From assembly GCA_029856295.1 (NCBI GenBank), contig JAHQWS010000144.1, forward strand, positions 1 to 6,386: a stretch of DNA of 6,386 nt, given 5' to 3'. This DNA is from Promethearchaeia archaeon. Lineage in GTDB: Archaea > Asgardarchaeota > Lokiarchaeia > Sigyniarchaeales > SOKP01. A program made the position numbers and the translations under genes. Within the stretch, counting starts at the first letter, position 1. Every line of letters begins with the position of its first letter. Shown in pieces: positions 1 to 6,067 of the stretch. A model generated the notes under the pieces. That model saw only the letters and a program-made list of their open reading frames with translations, had not been told where the DNA came from and searched no databases.

Positions 1-691
1 CTGCTAATATTTCGCCATTTTCTGGGGGAACAACAATATCTTTTTTGCCTTGTAATATTAATGTGGGAGAGTTAATGTTTTTAAGCCTTCTATAAGTATT
101 AAGACCAATCATCGCTTTTAATTGCCGAGCATAACTACTGAAAGGTATTGGTCCCGAGAGGATTCTCTGAATTTTATCCTGTACGTATTCAGGATTATTT
201 TTCATGAAATCTGGTGTTAATAGAAGTGAGATGGTAGCTTTGGCCATCCTCTCTGGAGTTAATCCATCTATAGCGCCTAGATAAAATTTAAAGGCAGCTA
301 GCGTTGGAGGGATAGTTTTTCTACCTCCGCAATTTGCTCCCCAAAGAACTAGCTTTTCAACTTTCTCAGGATAATTAAGAACCAATTCTTGCGCAATCAT
401 TCCACCCATGGATACTCCAATTACATGCGCTCGCTCAATATTTAAAGCGTCCATTAATCCCGCTGTATCATCTGCCATCATTTTAATAGTATATTCTCTA
501 TCAGGTATATCAGTTTGTCCTGCTCCCCTATTATCGAATAATATTGTCTTAAACCTTTTTGAAAGCTCATCTATTAGGGGATCATCCCACACTTTAAGAC
601 AAAGAGCTGTTCCCATTATCATCACGCATGGAAAGCCCTCTCCATATGCTTCATAATATATATTTATATCATTAACTCTAATTTTAGGCAA
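1..691 (-). CDS. Alpha/beta hydrolase, C-terminus cut by window edge
   Basis: About 230 codons are visible and the frame runs off the window start. The protein opens MPKIRVNDINIYYEAYGEG, the usual first strands of an alpha/beta hydrolase. Residues 53-61 read DNRGAGQTD, the family's conserved DxRGxGxSD-type turn. Residues 92-97 are GVSMGG, the nucleophile elbow, with Ser94 as predicted nucleophile. A helical lid region follows from about residue 118 to 205. Near the edge, LILQGKKDIVVPPENG carries the expected catalytic Asp (GKKD). The catalytic His would lie beyond position 1. The start is a TTG: there is no in-frame ATG upstream before a stop, and a GGAGG sits 9 bases upstream. The fold supports a cytosolic hydrolase of an ester, lactone or similar bond, but the substrate cannot be read. 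It lies downstream of the glycyl radical enzyme on the same strand, with its own TATA box in the gap, so a shared pathway is possible but unproven. Confidence 0.9.
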   Translation of the reverse strand, partial: MPKIRVNDINIYYEAYGEGFPCVMIMGTALCLKVWDDPLIDELSKRFKTILFDNRGAGQTDIPDREYTIKMMADDTAGLMDALNIERAHVIGVSMGGMIAQELVLNYPEKVEKLVLWGANCGGRKTIPPTLAAFKFYLGAIDGLTPERMAKATISLLLTPDFMKNNPEYVQDKIQRILSGPIPFSSYARQLKAMIGLNTYRRLKNINSPTLILQGKKDIVVPPENGEILA

Positions 692-700
692 AGTAGCAAG

Positions 701-705
701 CCTCC
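701..705 (-). promoter_or_regulatory. Shine-Dalgarno site of the hydrolase gene
   Basis: On the minus strand GGAGG lies 9 bases before the TTG at 691. It decides the start: no ATG is available in this frame, and the resulting N-terminus matches the family's usual beginning. Confidence 0.75.
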
Positions 706-764
706 AAATGATTTTATAGGATTTCCTTATTTTAAGTGTTGTTAATACTATTAGAATAGCATGG

Positions 765-775
765 TTTATATAAAA
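765..775 (-). promoter_or_regulatory. Archaeal TATA box upstream of the hydrolase
   Basis: The minus strand reads TTTTATATAAA, a near-ideal archaeal TATA element, in the 132-base gap between the two minus-strand genes. Transcription starting about 25 bases downstream would give a leader of roughly 50 bases before the TTG at 691. It implies that the hydrolase can be transcribed independently of the glycyl radical enzyme. It is a sequence match only, and AT-rich spacers produce such matches by chance. Confidence 0.45.
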
Positions 776-823
776 TTATTTTGCAGTAAAATCATTAAAG
801 TATAATCTAAAAACACTTATTTA

Positions 824-3373
824 CTAAATATTTGTAAATTCTACTCTTTCGATGATATCATTTTGAATTTCTTTACCTAATCTTGTGAAATATGCGGCAT
901 AGCCCGAAACTCTAATAATCAAGTCTTCATACTTTTCTGGATGAGTTTGCGCATCTCTTAGCAGTTCTGTGCCCATGGTATTGACTTGTACATGCATCCC
1001 GCCCTTTTCAAAATAGGTGTCAATCAAGTGCTCAAACACCTCAAGATTTTTATCAGAACTAACTAAGTAGTGAGGAAATCTCATGTTCAATGAATCGCCA
1101 TAACCAATCTTAGTATGATCGATTTTAGCAACTGAATTTAACATCGCTGTTGGACCATTTTTTTCAGTACCATTACAAGGTGAGATGCTATTAGATAACG
1201 GTTCCCCCGCTTTTCTCCCATCTGGAGTTGCGGGCTCTAACGCTCCTTCATACACATTAAGGCCATAAGAAATAAAGCTCGCTTTAAAATGACCTCCACG
1301 AGTTAGCTTTTTATTATAAACCATATCACAAAATCTGGCTACTAATTCTACAGCAATAGAGTCTGCGTAATCATCATCATTTCCAAATTTCGGACCATTT
1401 TTTAGAATTTGCCTTAAAGTCTCGTTATCCTTAAAATTAGTTTGTAAAGCTGCGATTAATTCACCCATCGTAATCTTCTTATCATCATAGACATATTTTT
1501 TAATCGCTACCAATGAATCAACAACGGTTCCTAATCCTCCCGCACCGATTGCTTGGAATTTATATTGGGCACCTCCTTCAGTCATGTCTTTCGCATTTTC
1601 TATGCATCCATCGATAGTACAAGAGATTAAAGGATTGTGAAAGTAATTGGCCCAAATATCGTCTCTTAGGTTAGTAGCATCTGCGACTGTATCAACTATA
1701 GATTTTAGCTGCGTATAGTAAGCATTCATAAACTCTTCAAAAGTTCTAAATTCTTCTGGATTTCCTGTGTCTATTGTATCTTGTGCCCCAAAGAAGGTTG
1801 TTTTTCCCCGATTAAACACTAAATCAAGGATAGAAGAGAAATAAAGCTTTGAGCCGCCCGTAGCACCAAATGTATCTCCATTCCCGCTAGGCTCAACGCA
1901 ACCTACTAAACAATAATCTCTAGCCGCCTCTGTTGAGTAGCCATCGCGAACCATGGCTTTGACAATTATTTCGTCATTGAAAAGCGCAGGGCTATTAGTA
2001 TATTTGTGTAATTCTAACACTTTTTTAATAAATTCTTTGGGACTCTTCCTTGAGAACCGAAATGATACTGAAGTTGCTAACTTAGTATTTTTTACAGCCT
2101 CTATAAATAGATAAGTGAGTTCATTTGTTGCATCTTCCCCATTTCGACCTAACCCGCCAATAGTGATATTCTCAATATCAGTGCCTAAATGATTTAGGTG
2201 TAATCCCATAATATTTGGCCAAATTACCACATTATTATTTATCTTTATAATAAATTCCTCAATTAACCGTAAAATCTCGTCATTTGAAGCAAGATCTGTT
2301 TCAATATCTCTCTTATAATATGGATATAGCAGCTGATCAACACGACCGGGAGTAATTCCGCTTCCAGCGCCATAACTTATAATTGCCGCGTTTTGAGTAA
2401 ACCATAATGATTGTAAAGCTTCGTAAAATGTTACTGGAGGATTCCAAGGGACTTTTTTACTAATATCCGCGATTTTTAATAATTCACTTTTTCTTTCATC
2501 ATCTTTTTCCTTATTCGCCATTATTAATGCTAAGTCTGAAAATCTATTACTAAAATCTCTCATAGCTTCACAGACAATAATAACTGCTTTAAGAAATTGT
2601 TTTTCAGCATCAATTTCCGTAGAATTTAACCTTACTTGAGCTTTTTCTTTTATGCCCTTAAAGCCATATTCTAAAACATTTTTATGACCAACGACAATGT
2701 GAGCTTGAGTATCAATACAGCGTCCCCTTCCTTTCACATTATCTGCGGTCCCTCCTTTTATGGCTTTAAGCATTTTAGGTAATCGCAAAAATAACTTGGC
2801 TTTTTCTTTCGTTTTCGCATTTTCTTCTATAAATAGTCTCATTAATGTGGATATTCCGAAAGCTCGCGATTTTCTCTTAAGTTCCTCTAAACTGAGATCT
2901 AGTTTACTATATAATCCTGCTTCTTCGAATTTTTTAATTTTTATATCTCTAATAGTTTTTCCTTTCCAATAGGGGATAATATCTTTAAAAAGTTGTTTTT
3001 TATGTTCATGTGAAATGTGATAACCGAATTTTTTGAGATCGGGAAAAACCGATTTTAAAACAAAAGTTATGTCGCCCCTTTCAGGAGCAATTGGGGGGGC
3101 AATATATTGCGAAGACCTATTCCCTACTAATAATTCTTCTGGATAAATTTCTATAGTCATATTATCGAAAGTTCTTTTAAGCGCTTTCGCAGAACGAATG
3201 GAGGGATGTTCGCCTTCCGTTTCTCTATAACTGTCTGTATAAAATTTGGCACGTTCCATGCATAGCCAATGCTCAGAAGATAATAACCGTTCCTTTTGCC
3301 TCTGATTTATAGGATGCAATCCCGCTGATTTAAAATCTGTGATAAAACTTCTCCCTTTCAATTGAGGCTGCAT
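824..3373 (-). CDS. Glycyl radical enzyme (PFL-like family, dehydratase/lyase-type active site)
   Basis: This 849-residue protein has normal family length. The N-terminal PFL domain shows the typical helix ending ERAKFYTDSYRETEG and the LLVGNR turn (about 81-86). TPGRVDQLLYPYY (341-353) and TIGGLGRNGEDATNE (404-418) are standard family landmarks. The active site is GCVEP, with radical-bearing Cys492 and Glu494. The C-terminal radical loop is RVSGYAAYF with Gly824. Cys-x-Glu matches the GRE eliminases (glycerol/diol dehydratase, choline TMA-lyase, hydroxyphenylacetate decarboxylase, hydroxyproline dehydratase); true pyruvate formate-lyase has adjacent cysteines, so that name would be wrong. 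Cys492 is followed by SGNGDTFGATGG, a subgroup signature I cannot tie to a substrate. The family acts in anaerobic cytosol and needs a radical SAM activase, which is absent here. The ATG at 3373 has no Shine-Dalgarno, but the family's N-terminal helix follows soon after it, so the start is plausible. Catalytic class is well supported; substrate is unknown. Confidence 0.95.
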   Translation of the reverse strand: MQPQLKGRSFITDFKSAGLHPINQRQKERLLSSEHWLCMERAKFYTDSYRETEGEHPSIRSAKALKRTFDNMTIEIYPEELLVGNRSSQYIAPPIAPERGDITFVLKSVFPDLKKFGYHISHEHKKQLFKDIIPYWKGKTIRDIKIKKFEEAGLYSKLDLSLEELKRKSRAFGISTLMRLFIEENAKTKEKAKLFLRLPKMLKAIKGGTADNVKGRGRCIDTQAHIVVGHKNVLEYGFKGIKEKAQVRLNSTEIDAEKQFLKAVIIVCEAMRDFSNRFSDLALIMANKEKDDERKSELLKIADISKKVPWNPPVTFYEALQSLWFTQNAAIISYGAGSGITPGRVDQLLYPYYKRDIETDLASNDEILRLIEEFIIKINNNVVIWPNIMGLHLNHLGTDIENITIGGLGRNGEDATNELTYLFIEAVKNTKLATSVSFRFSRKSPKEFIKKVLELHKYTNSPALFNDEIIVKAMVRDGYSTEAARDYCLVGCVEPSGNGDTFGATGGSKLYFSSILDLVFNRGKTTFFGAQDTIDTGNPEEFRTFEEFMNAYYTQLKSIVDTVADATNLRDDIWANYFHNPLISCTIDGCIENAKDMTEGGAQYKFQAIGAGGLGTVVDSLVAIKKYVYDDKKITMGELIAALQTNFKDNETLRQILKNGPKFGNDDDYADSIAVELVARFCDMVYNKKLTRGGHFKASFISYGLNVYEGALEPATPDGRKAGEPLSNSISPCNGTEKNGPTAMLNSVAKIDHTKIGYGDSLNMRFPHYLVSSDKNLEVFEHLIDTYFEKGGMHVQVNTMGTELLRDAQTHPEKYEDLIIRVSGYAAYFTRLGKEIQNDIIERVEFTNI

Positions 3374-3417
3374 TTTACAATATTTTGTACTATAATTTCA
3401 ATAATACTGGGATTATT

Positions 3418-3425
3418 AATATAAA
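3418..3425 (-). promoter_or_regulatory. Candidate TATA box for the glycyl radical enzyme
   Basis: The minus strand reads TTTATATT, centred about 48 bases before the ATG at 3373, which would give a leader of about 20-25 bases. A second candidate, AAATTATA at about -25 to -18 from the ATG, would make the mRNA leaderless. The absence of any Shine-Dalgarno before this gene suits a short or missing leader. The spacer is so AT-rich that neither can be preferred firmly. Confidence 0.35.
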
Positions 3426-3491
3426 GATTTCTTAAATCATAAATATAAACATTAACAGTTTTGAAAAAAAGTTTAAATTAACAATTTGAAT

Positions 3492-3566
3492 AATTATACA
3501 TGCATTCTTTTTAGAAAGAAGAGATTCATTAGTTCAAACTAAAATTAAAGATGTGAAAATATATGG
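3492..3566. repeat. Imperfect direct repeat, copy A
   Basis: Copy A begins with AATTATACA (3492-3500), identical to the start of copy B. It contains an inverted repeat TTCTTT/AAAGAA with a 4-base spacer (3505-3520) and ends in a 36-base block (3531-3566) beginning AGTTCAAACT that matches copy B at about 27 of 36 positions with one gap. The order and spacing of the elements are nearly the same in both copies. This could be a duplicated regulatory element or an eroded duplication. Base composition raises the chance-match rate. Confidence 0.4.
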
Positions 3567-3635
3567 TAGAAATCTCAAAAAATATGAAAATAATCGAAAT
3601 AAAAATTGTTTAAAATAAAACTCTCATTCTTAATT

Positions 3636-3714
3636 AATTATACAGCTTCAAGAGACATCTCTTAAATTTACACCAAAGGTTCAATCTAAGATTGGAAAAT
3701 GTGAAGAAATATGA
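3636..3714. repeat. Imperfect direct repeat, copy B
   Basis: Copy B starts with the same AATTATACA (3636-3644) and carries a different inverted repeat at the equivalent place: AAGAGA/TCTCTT around CA (3650-3663), a perfect 6-base palindromic pair. It ends in the block 3678-3714 beginning GGTTCAATCT. The offset from copy A is 144-147 bases. The palindrome could be a dimeric regulator's operator just upstream of the GTPase promoter, which is inference only. Confidence 0.4.
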
Positions 3715-3727
3715 CAATTATGTAACA

Positions 3728-3736
3728 CTTATATAA
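3728..3736 (+). promoter_or_regulatory. Candidate TATA box for the GTPase gene
   Basis: CTTATATAA fits an archaeal TATA element. A start about 25 bases downstream, near 3757, would give a leader of about 50 bases before the ATG at 3809. No strong Shine-Dalgarno is present; AAAGGA at 3792-3797 is 11 bases from the ATG and is at best weak. Confidence 0.4.
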
Positions 3737-3808
3737 TTAGATTTGATATATTTACATAAGAAGGCGAAAAAAACTTCACCATAAATCAATGAAAGGACTG
3801 ATTCTTGA

Positions 3809-4345
3809 ATGAAAAGGTCTCATAATGAGTTTAAAGTGTTATTATTAGGAGATGCAGGTGTAGGGAAGATGACACTTGTTTCTAAATATATGAGCGGGTT
3901 TTATTTGGAGGATCTAAAACAAACGATTGGTGTGAATATCTATACTAGAGATCAAGAAGTAGATGGCCAAAAAGTTACACTGAAAATCTGGATTATGGCA
4001 CGTAAAGAACGATTTCGATTCCTTTTATCACGGTATTGTATAGGTGCAAATGGAACATTCATCCTATATGACATTACGAATCGTAACACTTTAGAGCACA
4101 TACCAGAATGGACTCAGATACTTAGGAAAGAGGTTGGAGATATTCCTATAATGTTAATGGGAATGAAACTCGATTTAGAAGAGTCAAGATCAGTTTCAAG
4201 AGAAAAGGCACTAGAAATTGCGAAATCAGAAGGAATCGATGAATATATTGAATGTAGCACGAAAACGGGAGAAAATATTGAAAAGGCATTTGAAACTCTC
4301 ACTAGATTAATACTCCAACAGTTATACAATATTAATTATTCCTAA
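3809..4345 (+). CDS. Ras/Rab-like small GTPase with degenerate nucleotide-binding motifs (candidate pseudo-GTPase)
   Basis: The 178-residue single-domain protein has the Ras-family length and fold throughout: beta-1 FKVLLLGDAGVGK, switch I KQTIGVN with Thr39 (Ras Thr35), the EVDGQKVTLKIW hairpin, ERFRFLLSRY switch II helix, FILYDITN and ECSTKTGEN. Nucleotide-handling residues are altered. In G1 (14-21, GDAGVGKM) Met21 replaces the Mg-coordinating Ser/Thr. In G3 the expected WDTAGQE is WIMARKE (61-67), losing the Asp, the Gly and the catalytic Gln. In G4 the Asn of NKxD is Met119 (MKLD). G5 reads STK instead of SAK. It ends LYNINYS with no C-terminal cysteine for prenylation and has no membrane segment. 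Family members are cytosolic or membrane-associated switches; this copy probably hydrolyses GTP poorly or not at all and may act as a fixed binding partner. The DRG GTPase follows 45 bases downstream on the same strand. A decaying copy is the main alternative, though the frame is fully open. Confidence 0.9.
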   Translation: MKRSHNEFKVLLLGDAGVGKMTLVSKYMSGFYLEDLKQTIGVNIYTRDQEVDGQKVTLKIWIMARKERFRFLLSRYCIGANGTFILYDITNRNTLEHIPEWTQILRKEVGDIPIMLMGMKLDLEESRSVSREKALEIAKSEGIDEYIECSTKTGENIEKAFETLTRLILQQLYNINYS

Positions 4346-4357
4346 GTTTTGAGAAAA

Positions 4358-4382
4358 TTTTTTGCTTATGCCTCATTTTTTT
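4358..4382 (+). terminator. T-tracts between the two GTPase genes
   Basis: T6 (4358-4363) and T7 (4376-4382) lie in the 45-base gap. Archaeal RNA polymerase can terminate at U-rich stretches without a hairpin, so part of the upstream transcript may end here. The same T-rich DNA precedes the DRG start, where I see neither a Shine-Dalgarno nor a clear TATA box, so read-through from upstream remains possible. Confidence 0.3.
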
Positions 4383-4390
4383 AAAATGGC

Positions 4391-5527
4391 ATGAGTGAAA
4401 AAGTCGAAGAACGAATAAAAGAATTAGAAGAACGGTTGGCAAATACAAAAGTAAATAAAGCCACCCAAAAAAGCATAAATTTTATTAAAGCCCAACTGGC
4501 CAAACTCCGCGAAGATTTAATTCGTATTACAAGTTCTAAAAAAGGCGGCGGTGGTGGCTATGGAGTTAAAAAATCGGGAGACGCTCAGGTTGCCTTTATT
4601 GGGTTTCCTTCCGTGGGTAAGTCTTCCCTCCTTAATTTGCTTACCGAAGGCAACACTCATTCTAAAGTGGCCGCGTATGATTTTACTACCATCAATGCGA
4701 TTCCCGGCATGATGAAAATCGAGGATGCCAATATTCAGCTTATTGATTTACCAGGGATAATCTTAGGCGCGGCTGCAGGAAAGGGACGGGGAAAAGAAGT
4801 GTTAGGGGTTGTACGAACTGCCGAATTAATTTTAATTATTATCTGTTTTCGTGAAGATGGAACTGTTAATTTTTCGGACTTAGACATAATTAGAAAAGAA
4901 CTGCATGACGCGGGGATCCGGTTAAATACAGAACCTCCACGCATTCAAATAAAAGAGCGAGCACGGGGAGGTATCCACTTCACTTATAAAGGAGAGCAAT
5001 TCATGGATAACGAGGAAGTCAAAGCTCTGATGAATGAGTTAAAAGTTCGTAACGCCGGCATCTATTTCGCTGAACCTTATATTACAGCTGACCAGTTAAT
5101 CGATTTTGTAGTGGGACATCGTGTATACACAAAGGAATTTGTCGTAATTAATAAATCTGATTTAATGGAAACTCCAATTCCTCCTGAAAAGATTACAAAA
5201 GCAATTGGTCACAAACATTGGGTTATGATCTCAGCGAAGAATCATGAAAACATTGACGCCCTCCGTCACAAAATTTTCCTGGAATTGGATTTAATGCGAA
5301 TCTATATGAAACCACCACGGCAAGAAGCCGATATGGATGAGCCTATCATTCTCCACCACGGTGATACGATTGAGACGCTTTGCCGAAAAATCCATAAGCG
5401 ATTTATTACCGATTATCGCTACTCGTTAGTCTGGGGTACATCTGTTAAGCACCCTGGTCAAAAATTCGATAACCTCAATCATGTACTTGAAGATGGCGAC
5501 ATCGTGTCGATTTATCTAAAGAGATAG
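4391..5527 (+). CDS. drg: DRG-family (Obg-related) GTPase with TGS domain
   Basis: The 378-residue protein is full length for archaeal DRG. An N-terminal helical, coiled-coil-like segment (1-49, with ARL-type KNKATQ-like NKATQKS) is followed by a Gly-rich linker (52-58). The G domain is intact: G1 GFPSVGKS (71-78), G2 around FTT (98-100), G3 DLPG (119-122), G4 NKSD (254-257) and G5 SAK (281-283). The GKGRGKEVL stretch after G3 is a DRG hallmark, and the insert at roughly 165-240 is the usual S5D2-like domain. The TGS domain occupies about 316-378, ending DGDIVSIYLKR. DRG proteins bind translating ribosomes in archaea and eukaryotes, and in eukaryotes work with DFRP partners. The ATG at 4391 is the only in-frame start giving the family N-terminus; no Shine-Dalgarno precedes it. 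Its codon use is less AT-biased than its neighbours', as expected of a conserved housekeeping gene. Confidence 0.97.
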   Translation: MSEKVEERIKELEERLANTKVNKATQKSINFIKAQLAKLREDLIRITSSKKGGGGGYGVKKSGDAQVAFIGFPSVGKSSLLNLLTEGNTHSKVAAYDFTTINAIPGMMKIEDANIQLIDLPGIILGAAAGKGRGKEVLGVVRTAELILIIICFREDGTVNFSDLDIIRKELHDAGIRLNTEPPRIQIKERARGGIHFTYKGEQFMDNEEVKALMNELKVRNAGIYFAEPYITADQLIDFVVGHRVYTKEFVVINKSDLMETPIPPEKITKAIGHKHWVMISAKNHENIDALRHKIFLELDLMRIYMKPPRQEADMDEPIILHHGDTIETLCRKIHKRFITDYRYSLVWGTSVKHPGQKFDNLNHVLEDGDIVSIYLKR

Positions 5528-5547
5528 ACTATACATAAAAGATGCGG

Positions 5548-5567
5548 AAAAAAAAAGGGGATACCCC
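5548..5567 (-). terminator. Hairpin plus T9, minus-strand terminator
   Basis: Read on the minus strand, GGGG-TAT-CCCC is followed directly by nine T residues. The stem is only 4 base pairs, though all G-C. The T-tract alone is a plausible archaeal stop signal. It lies 34 bases past the stop codon of the small minus-strand ORF, the right place and orientation to end that transcript. On the plus strand the same bases give an A-tract before the stem, so it does not suit the DRG gene. Confidence 0.5.
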
Positions 5568-5601
5568 CCGAGAAGTTAAAAAACTTTAGTATTTTCACTA
5601 A

Positions 5602-5706
5602 TTAATCAGGAGCTTTTAGTCCGATAGAGGATAAGCCTTCTGTCATTGAGGCCATAAAGTCTATTTCCCCGTTTACTCCTTCGATCTCCGAGTAAATATC
5701 TATCAT
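5602..5706 (-). CDS. Small ORF, 34 residues, unrecognised
   Basis: ATG to TAA encodes 34 residues, beginning MIDIYSEIEGVNGEIDF and ending SSIGLKAPD. It is acidic, with no membrane segment, cysteine cluster or motif I recognise. Support for a real gene comes from context. The segment is richer in G and C than the flanking spacer. A TATAAAAA is centred about 22 bases before the ATG, fitting a leaderless mRNA, and there is no Shine-Dalgarno. A G-C hairpin with T9 follows the stop. An in-frame stop lies immediately upstream of the ATG, so this is not simply an open extension of a longer frame. It runs convergently to the DRG gene. It might instead be the 3' remnant of a lost gene: the EIEGVNG...MTEGL pattern loosely recalls small Roadblock-type domains, but it is too short to assign. 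Confidence 0.45.
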   Translation of the reverse strand: MIDIYSEIEGVNGEIDFMASMTEGLSSIGLKAPD

Positions 5707-5723
5707 TTACTTTTTTGTAAATA

Positions 5724-5731
5724 TTTTTATA
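5724..5731 (-). promoter_or_regulatory. TATA box of the small minus-strand ORF
   Basis: The minus strand reads TATAAAAA, centred 21-22 bases before the ATG at 5706. This places the transcription start at or within a few bases of the ATG, the spacing of archaeal leaderless genes. Confidence 0.4.
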
Positions 5732-5785
5732 GTGTTAATTAAAAAACGTTGGAAATGAACTTTGAACTTAAAATATTAAACCATA

Positions 5786-5826
5786 TTTTTTTTCCATATT
5801 AATTAAGTCCATTTTTTTATCTTTTT
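5786..5826 (+). terminator. Triple T-tract in the spacer
   Basis: T8 (5786-5793), T7 (5812-5818) and T5 (5822-5826) occur within 41 bases, the first two each preceded by CCAT. On the plus strand this is a good U-rich archaeal terminator and may stop transcripts running through from the DRG gene, about 260 bases upstream. The rest of the spacer 5707-5899 shows only AT-rich sequence and promoter elements. Confidence 0.35.
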
Positions 5827-5870
5827 CAATTGTACCCAGTATAATAATAAGAGTTGGATTATTTTATTAA

Positions 5871-5878
5871 TTATAAAT
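5871..5878 (+). promoter_or_regulatory. TATA box of the small-gene cluster, leaderless spacing
   Basis: TTATAAAT is centred 25-26 bases before the ATG at 5900, the expected TATA-to-start distance, so the mRNA should begin at or next to the start codon. The first gene has no Shine-Dalgarno, whereas the second gene of the cluster has a strong one, the usual archaeal pattern for first and internal genes of an operon. Confidence 0.5.
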
Positions 5879-5899
5879 CGATATTTAATTTGATATGAT

Positions 5900-6067
5900 A
5901 TGAAAACTAATATCTCCCTCGCAAAAAAATGGATATTATCAGCAACAAGTGTTATTAACCGAATTTTAAGGGATCTTGAAACGAACGATTTTGCCGATAT
6001 TGCTTTTACTTTAGATGATTTAATACTTTTAAAAAATTTGAAGGAGGAATTAGCTAAATGGATATAG
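5900..6067 (+). CDS. Small protein, 55 residues, unrecognised; first gene of a small cluster
   Basis: The ORF begins MKTNISLAKKWILSATSV and ends LKNLKEELAKWI. It looks like two amphipathic helices (about 5-27 and 38-55) joined by an acidic turn around ETNDFADIAF. It has no signal peptide, membrane span or metal site. A TATA box at leaderless distance precedes it. Its last 10 bases overlap the start of the next ORF, whose Shine-Dalgarno lies inside this gene, so the two are probably translationally linked. Because the third gene of the cluster resembles an antitoxin, this protein may be part of a toxin-antitoxin or related module, but nothing in its own sequence shows a function. Confidence 0.6.
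   Translation: MKTNISLAKKWILSATSVINRILRDLETNDFADIAFTLDDLILLKNLKEELAKWI
6041..6047 (+). promoter_or_regulatory. Strong Shine-Dalgarno for the second small gene
   Basis: AAGGAGG lies 10 bases before the ATG at 6058, within the coding sequence of the preceding gene. It is the best ribosome binding site in the window and supports translation of the 52-residue ORF. Confidence 0.65.

Larger units (their letters stand above)
3374..3808. other. Divergent intergenic spacer, 435 bases, no convincing gene
   Basis: This very AT-rich region separates the divergently transcribed glycyl radical enzyme and GTPase genes. I checked short frames on the plus strand; the longest open stretch, ending near 3615, has no ATG and a lysine/asparagine-rich composition expected of non-coding AT-rich DNA. 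The spacer holds candidate promoters near both ends and an imperfect direct duplication in the middle, listed separately. I recognise no tRNA, riboswitch or CRISPR structure. Confidence 0.7.

Noticed and set aside
408..656. Plus-strand open frame of 82 codons
   Set aside because: It lies opposite the hydrolase gene, whose minus-strand frame carries clear family motifs; the plus-strand product has no recognisable features.
2760..2972. Plus-strand open frame of 70 codons inside the glycyl radical enzyme gene
   Set aside because: It is antisense to a lysine- and glutamate-rich helical part of the enzyme, which produces hydrophobic-looking shadow frames.
824..3373. Naming the glycyl radical enzyme pyruvate formate-lyase (pflB)
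   Set aside because: The active site has one Cys followed by Val-Glu-Pro, not the adjacent Cys-Cys pair of true pyruvate formate-lyase.
3508..3615. Open stretch on the plus strand in the divergent spacer
   Set aside because: It has no ATG, only an internal GTG without a Shine-Dalgarno, and a Lys/Asn-rich composition expected of AT-rich non-coding DNA.
3531..3690. tRNA-like T-loop motifs (GTTCAA) in the spacer repeats
   Set aside because: There are no flanking complementary stem bases, acceptor stem or D-arm at tRNA spacing.
3980..4012. A frameshift or sequencing error as the reason for the odd G3 motif in the Ras-like gene
   Set aside because: Shifting the frame recovers at most the Asp and soon meets a stop, and independent changes in G1 and G4 would need separate errors. 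The frame is intact on both sides.
4114..4329. Minus-strand open frame opposite the Ras-like GTPase gene
   Set aside because: It is a shadow of a well-supported GTPase gene, with no motif, promoter or Shine-Dalgarno of its own.
4735..4944. Minus-strand open frame opposite the DRG gene
   Set aside because: It lies across the conserved G3 region of DRG and has no independent support.
5548..5567. The GGGG/CCCC hairpin as a terminator of the DRG gene
   Set aside because: On the plus strand the stem is preceded by an A-tract and not followed by a T-tract; the orientation suits only the minus strand.
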